In this document: positions 10,275 through 12,881 of the stretch, piece after piece
Position numbering within the stretch: the stretch's first letter is position 1
Layout of the letters: every line of letters begins with the position of its first letter
Origin: Eubacterium sp.
GTDB taxonomy: Bacteria > Bacillota_A > Clostridia > Lachnospirales > Lachnospiraceae
Assembly: GCA_024687845.1 (NCBI GenBank)
Contig: JAILEL010000442.1
Span: 1-12,881 of the forward strand
Length of the DNA: 12,881 nt
Reading direction: 5' to 3'
Translations under genes and position numbers: made by a program
Notes under the pieces: generated by a model
What the model saw: the letters and a program-made list of their open reading frames with translations, nothing else
Told to the model about the DNA's origin: nothing
Database searches by the model: none

Positions 10275-11644
10275 TGCCTAAGGAATATCGTACTATACAG
10301 GAAGTTGCAGGTCCTCTGATGCTTGTAAAGCAGGTTGAAAATGTAAAATACGACGAGCTTGGTGAAATCGAGCTTGCAAATGGTGAGAAGCGCCGCTGCA
10401 AGGTTCTTGAAATAGATGGAAGCAATGCACTTGTTCAGCTTTTCGATGCTGCTACAGGTATTAACCTTGAGAGTAGTAAGGTTAAATTCCTCGGTCGCTC
10501 TCTGGAGCTTGGTGTTTCAGGAGACATGCTGGGACGTGTCTTTGACGGACTTGGACGTACAATTGATGGTGGTCCGGAAATTCTTCCGGATGCACGTATG
10601 GATATAAATGGTCTTCCTATGAACCCTGCTGCAAGAGCATATCCTTCAGAGTTTATTGAGACAGGTGTTTCAGCTATTGATGGTCTGAATACACTTGTTA
10701 GAGGTCAGAAGCTTCCTATTTTCTCGGCTTCAGGTCTTCCACATGCTCAGCTGGCTGCTCAGATTGCACGTCAGGCAAAGGTTAAGGGAAAAGATGAAGA
10801 CTTCGCCGTTGTATTTGCAGCTATGGGTATTACTTTTGAGGAAGCACATTTCTTTGAAGAATCCTTCCGTGAGAGTGGAGCTATCGACAGAACAGTACTT
10901 TTTATAAATCTTGCAAATGACCCTGCTGTTGAACGTATTTCAACACCTCGTATGGCACTTACAGCCGCTGAATATCTTGCATTTGAGAAGGGTATGCATG
11001 TACTCGTTATCATGACAGATATTACTAACTATGCAGATGCACTTCGTGAGATTTCTGCTGCACGTAAAGAGGTTCCAGGTCGTCGTGGTTATCCTGGTTA
11101 TATGTATACTGACCTTGCAACAATGTATGAAAGAGCTGGACGTCAGCGTGGAAAGAATGGTTCTATTACAATGATTCCTATTCTTACCATGCCAGAAGAT
11201 GATAAAACACATCCGATTCCAGACCTTACAGGATATATTACTGAGGGACAGATTATTCTTTCACGTGAGCTTTATAGAAAGGGTATCACACCACCCATCG
11301 ATGTTCTTCCTTCTCTTTCCAGACTTAAGGATAAGGGTATCGGTGAAGGTAAGACAAGAGCAGATCATGCAGCTACAATGAATCAGCTGTTTTCCGCATA
11401 TGCCCGTGGTAAGGAAGCAAAGGAACTTATGGTTATCCTTGGTGAAGCTGCACTTACAGATATTGACCTTTTATATGCTAAGTTTGCAGAAGAATTTGAA
11501 AAAAAATATGTTTCACAGGGTTATCAGGCAGACCGTGATATTCAGGAAACACTTGATATCGGCTGGGAGCTTCTGAGAATCCTTCCTCGTTCAGAACTGA
11601 AACGTATTAATGATAAATTCTTAGATGAATACTATGCTCAATAA
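10274..11644 (+). CDS. ntpB: V-type ATPase non-catalytic subunit B
   Basis: This 456-residue subunit alternates with A in the V1 hexamer. It lacks a working P-loop: the equivalent stretch is [11 protein letters not shown] at 151-161, as in all B subunits. The arginine finger that reaches into the A site is Arg350 in PSLSRL, the same number as in E. hirae NtpB. Other family stretches are [14 protein letters not shown] at 87-100, [19 protein letters not shown] at 128-146, and [20 protein letters not shown] at 267-286. The start codon overlaps the ntpA stop, and length and both ends are normal. The stop codon lies inside the left arm of a possible stem formed with downstream sequence. Confidence 0.98.
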   Translation: MPKEYRTIQEVAGPLMLVKQVENVKYDELGEIELANGEKRRCKVLEIDGSNALVQLFDAATGINLESSKVKFLGRSLELGVSGDMLGRVFDGLGRTIDGGPEILPDARMDINGLPMNPAARAYPSEFIETGVSAIDGLNTLVRGQKLPIFSASGLPHAQLAAQIARQAKVKGKDEDFAVVFAAMGITFEEAHFFEESFRESGAIDRTVLFINLANDPAVERISTPRMALTAAEYLAFEKGMHVLVIMTDITNYADALREISAARKEVPGRRGYPGYMYTDLATMYERAGRQRGKNGSITMIPILTMPEDDKTHPIPDLTGYITEGQIILSRELYRKGITPPIDVLPSLSRLKDKGIGEGKTRADHAATMNQLFSAYARGKEAKELMVILGEAALTDIDLLYAKFAEEFEKKYVSQGYQADRDIQETLDIGWELLRILPRSELKRINDKFLDEYYAQ

Positions 11645-11691
11645 AGCAAGGGATTTCCGAATGAATAGAGCATAGCATAGCGATGCTTTAT
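11641..11691 (+). other. Competing hairpins at the ntpB-ntpD junction
   Basis: ATAAAGCA at 11641-11648, which includes the ntpB stop codon, is the exact reverse complement of TGCTTTAT at 11684-11691. Inside the span, AGCAT (11675-11679) and ATGCT (11683-11687) can form a short hairpin around AGCG, using part of the same right arm, so the two folds exclude each other. The 70-base gap is the second largest inside the operon. There is no long U-tract, so it is not a clear terminator. Confidence 0.45.
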
Positions 11692-11714
11692 CTTATAACA
11701 AATTGAGGTGTCAT

Positions 11715-12374
11715 ATGGCAACACAAAATATAATTCCTACAAGAATGGAATTAACACGTTTAAAGAAAAAACTAAATACTGCTGTTAAGGGACATCGTCT
11801 TCTTAAGGATAAACGTGATGAACTGATGCGAGAGTTTCTTGAACTTGTAAAGGTTAATATGGAGCTTCGTGAAAAGGTTGAAAAAGGAATTGATGCTGCT
11901 AATAAGAATTTTGTACTTGCAAAGGCTGGAATGTCTGAGCAGACTCTTAGAACAGCGCTTATGACTCCTAAACAGGAGGTTTCGCTTATTCAGGATAAGA
12001 AGAACGTCATGAGTGTTGATATTCCTGTTTTTGACTTTAAAACAAGAACAGCAGATGAAAATGATATTTATTCATATGGATTCGCTTTTACATCAGGTGA
12101 TCTGGATGGAGCAGTAGATTCATTAGCTGCTATATTTCCTGATATGCTTAAGCTTGCTGAGGTTGAAAAATCCTGTCAGCTCATGGCTGCTGAAATAGAA
12201 AAAACCAGAAGACGTGTAAATGCTCTTGAACATGTAATAATTCCTGAAACTCAGGAAAGCATTAAATACATTACTATGAAGCTGGATGAAAATGAGAGAT
12301 CTACTCAGGTAAGACTTATGAAGGTTAAGTCAATGATGCTTGAGCAGGCACATCATTATTCAGAAAAAGAGTAA
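11715..12374 (+). CDS. ntpD: V-type ATPase subunit D, central rotor shaft
   Basis: This 219-residue protein has the signature PTRMELTRLKKKLNTAVKGH at residues 8-27 followed by LLKDKRDEL, and long N- and C-terminal helices that pair as the coiled-coil shaft through A3B3. A middle globular segment (about 90-140) binds subunit F. Length is normal. ATG at 11715 is preceded by GAGGTG at 11705-11710, only four bases away; a TTG at 11703 in the same frame would overlap that site and is rejected. It is the last recognisable ATPase gene: the ntpH and ntpJ genes that follow in E. hirae are absent here. No convincing terminator follows, so transcripts may run into the next gene. Confidence 0.96.
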   Translation: MATQNIIPTRMELTRLKKKLNTAVKGHRLLKDKRDELMREFLELVKVNMELREKVEKGIDAANKNFVLAKAGMSEQTLRTALMTPKQEVSLIQDKKNVMSVDIPVFDFKTRTADENDIYSYGFAFTSGDLDGAVDSLAAIFPDMLKLAEVEKSCQLMAAEIEKTRRRVNALEHVIIPETQESIKYITMKLDENERSTQVRLMKVKSMMLEQAHHYSEKE

Positions 12375-12394
12375 ATTCGTCACTAATCTTTCAC

Positions 12395-12423
12395 TTGCCA
12401 GTTTGAGATTATATCTATATAAT
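12395..12423 (+). promoter_or_regulatory. Sigma-A-type promoter upstream of the zinc-ribbon gene
   Basis: TTGCCA at 12395-12400 and TATAAT at 12418-12423 are separated by exactly 17 bases, giving eleven of twelve consensus positions. Transcription would start near 12430, leaving a leader of about 67 bases. The leader holds a weak hairpin, GTTAC 12433-12437 with GTAAC 12447-12451. This is the best promoter match in the window. Confidence 0.75.
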
Positions 12424-12496
12424 AATATTAGAGTTACGGATATTTTGTAACACGGTAGTAGCAATATAGATTACTTACTTGAAAGGGGGATTAGTT

Positions 12497-12643
12497 TTGG
12501 CAGCATTAATTAAATGTCCTAAATGCGGTTCCACGAGACTTGAACTTGTAAAAACTGCCGAAGGTATATCTGGCAAGATGGGAATGAAGATATTCCTATG
12601 TCAGAATTGTGGAAAAGAGTCAAAGATAAAGGACAAGAGATAA
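12497..12643 (+). CDS. Small zinc-ribbon protein, 48 residues, TTG start
   Basis: The frame from TTG at 12497 encodes a basic 48-residue protein with CPKCG at 7-11 and CQNCG at 35-39. The four cysteines (7, 10, 35, 38) in two knuckles 24 residues apart are a classic zinc ribbon, and the last third is rich in Lys. No other domain fits in this length. GAAAGGGGG at 12481-12489 is seven bases from the TTG, and no ATG or GTG is better placed; the internal Met codons come after the first knuckle. It has its own promoter and terminator. Short zinc ribbons bind nucleic acid or proteins, but I cannot name this one and do not assign a function. A link to the ATPase is not shown beyond adjacency. Confidence 0.82.
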   Translation: MAALIKCPKCGSTRLELVKTAEGISGKMGMKIFLCQNCGKESKIKDKR

Positions 12644-12671
12644 AATTACATATTTAAGTTGTTATGAATTT

Positions 12672-12708
12672 AAGGCTGTACAGTGATGTTTACTGTACAG
12701 TCTTTTTT
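12672..12708 (+). terminator. Intrinsic terminator after the zinc-ribbon gene
   Basis: CTGTACAGT (12676-12684) pairs with ACTGTACAG (12692-12700) around GATGTTT. The stem extends outward through one G-U and further pairs to 12672/12704, and a six-T run lies at 12703-12708. It is the clearest terminator in the window and may also end read-through from the ATPase operon. Confidence 0.88.
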
Positions 12709-12736
12709 GTGTGTTAGAAATTTTTTATATGATGTG

Positions 12737-12761
12737 GGTGTCAAAAGAACCTTTTGACACC
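12737..12761 (+). repeat. 11-bp perfect hairpin, first of the terminal palindrome cluster
   Basis: GGTGTCAAAAG (12737-12747) and CTTTTGACACC (12751-12761) are perfect reverse complements around AAC. No T-run follows, so it is not a standard terminator for + strand transcripts; the T-run at 12721-12726 lies before it and would not serve a - strand terminator in the usual layout either. Confidence 0.7.
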
Positions 12762-12881
12762 ATATGACATACGGATTGCTCCATTTCTTAAGAAATTCTC
12801 GCAATCCTAGAAACATTCGGAAACTGCTATTTTTCTAAGAAAAATGCTATTTCCGAATGTTTCAGCGTGTCATAAGGTCAA
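12754..12881. repeat. Nested palindrome element reaching the window edge
   Basis: TTGACACCATATGACA (12754-12769) is mirrored, with small gaps, by TGTCATAAGGTCAA (12868-12881). Between these ends lie two nested hairpins of matching design. The first has GGATTGC (12773-12779) with GCAATCC (12801-12807) around the palindrome ATTTCTTAAGAAAT (12783-12796). The second has GAAACATTCGGAAA (12810-12823) with TTTCCGAATGTTTC (12850-12863), both 14 bases and exact, around ATTTTTC-TAA-GAAAAAT (12829-12845). No coding frame of note is present. It could be a miniature inverted-repeat element, a structured RNA, or the start of a longer element cut by the window end. Confidence 0.65.

Noticed and set aside
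12385..12412. TAATCT/AGATTA pairing after ntpD as a terminator
   Set aside because: Weak six-pair stem with a long loop and no T-run; it overlaps the promoter of the zinc-ribbon gene.
12709..12881. CRISPR array
   Set aside because: The repeats are inverted and nested, not direct repeats with regular unique spacers.

Overview
The window is AT-rich DNA with strong AAGGAGG-type ribosome binding sites, several TTG starts and every supported gene on the + strand. This points to a low-GC Firmicute. The modular galactanase, its Lys-rich C-terminal Ig/fibronectin tail and the V-ATPase gene order suggest a gut or rumen Lachnospiraceae member (Butyrivibrio/Roseburia-like). The organism call is inference from gene content only.

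Layout. Positions 2-3304 hold the 3' part of a large secreted, multidomain GH53 endo-beta-1,4-galactanase whose start and signal peptide lie upstream. A 197-base gap (3305-3501) follows, with a promoter-like site and a perfect 11-bp inverted repeat. Positions 3502-12374 carry a nine-gene V-type (A/V-type) ATPase operon in the order F(G/H)-I-K-E-C-G(F)-A-B-D, using Enterococcus hirae ntp names; that is the ntpFIKECGABD order. Within it, a 271-base structured gap separates ntpK from ntpE and contains three hairpins plus a tandem pair of about 66-base repeats. A 70-base hairpin-bearing gap lies between ntpB and ntpD. After ntpD, a good sigma-A-type promoter (TTGCCA-17-TATAAT) drives a 48-residue zinc-ribbon protein that ends at a clear intrinsic terminator. 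The last 145 bases are a dense cluster of nested palindromes that reaches the window edge.

How the parts work together. NtpA3B3 with NtpD and NtpG form the V1 motor and its rotor shaft. NtpC links the shaft to the NtpK ring. NtpI is the membrane stator, and NtpE with NtpF make the peripheral stalks. NtpK keeps the residues that bind Na+ in the E. hirae ring, so a sodium-coupled enzyme is likely. The operon shows several features that could match expression to subunit number: a TTG start for the single-copy I subunit, a perfect Shine-Dalgarno and strongly biased codons for the ring subunit K, and hairpin-rich gaps after K and B. The galactanase has no evident functional link to the ATPase.

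The coding content is mostly well-known families. The parts worth a second look are non-coding: the leader inverted repeat, the K-E intergenic structures and the terminal palindrome cluster. I see no clearly new multi-gene system.
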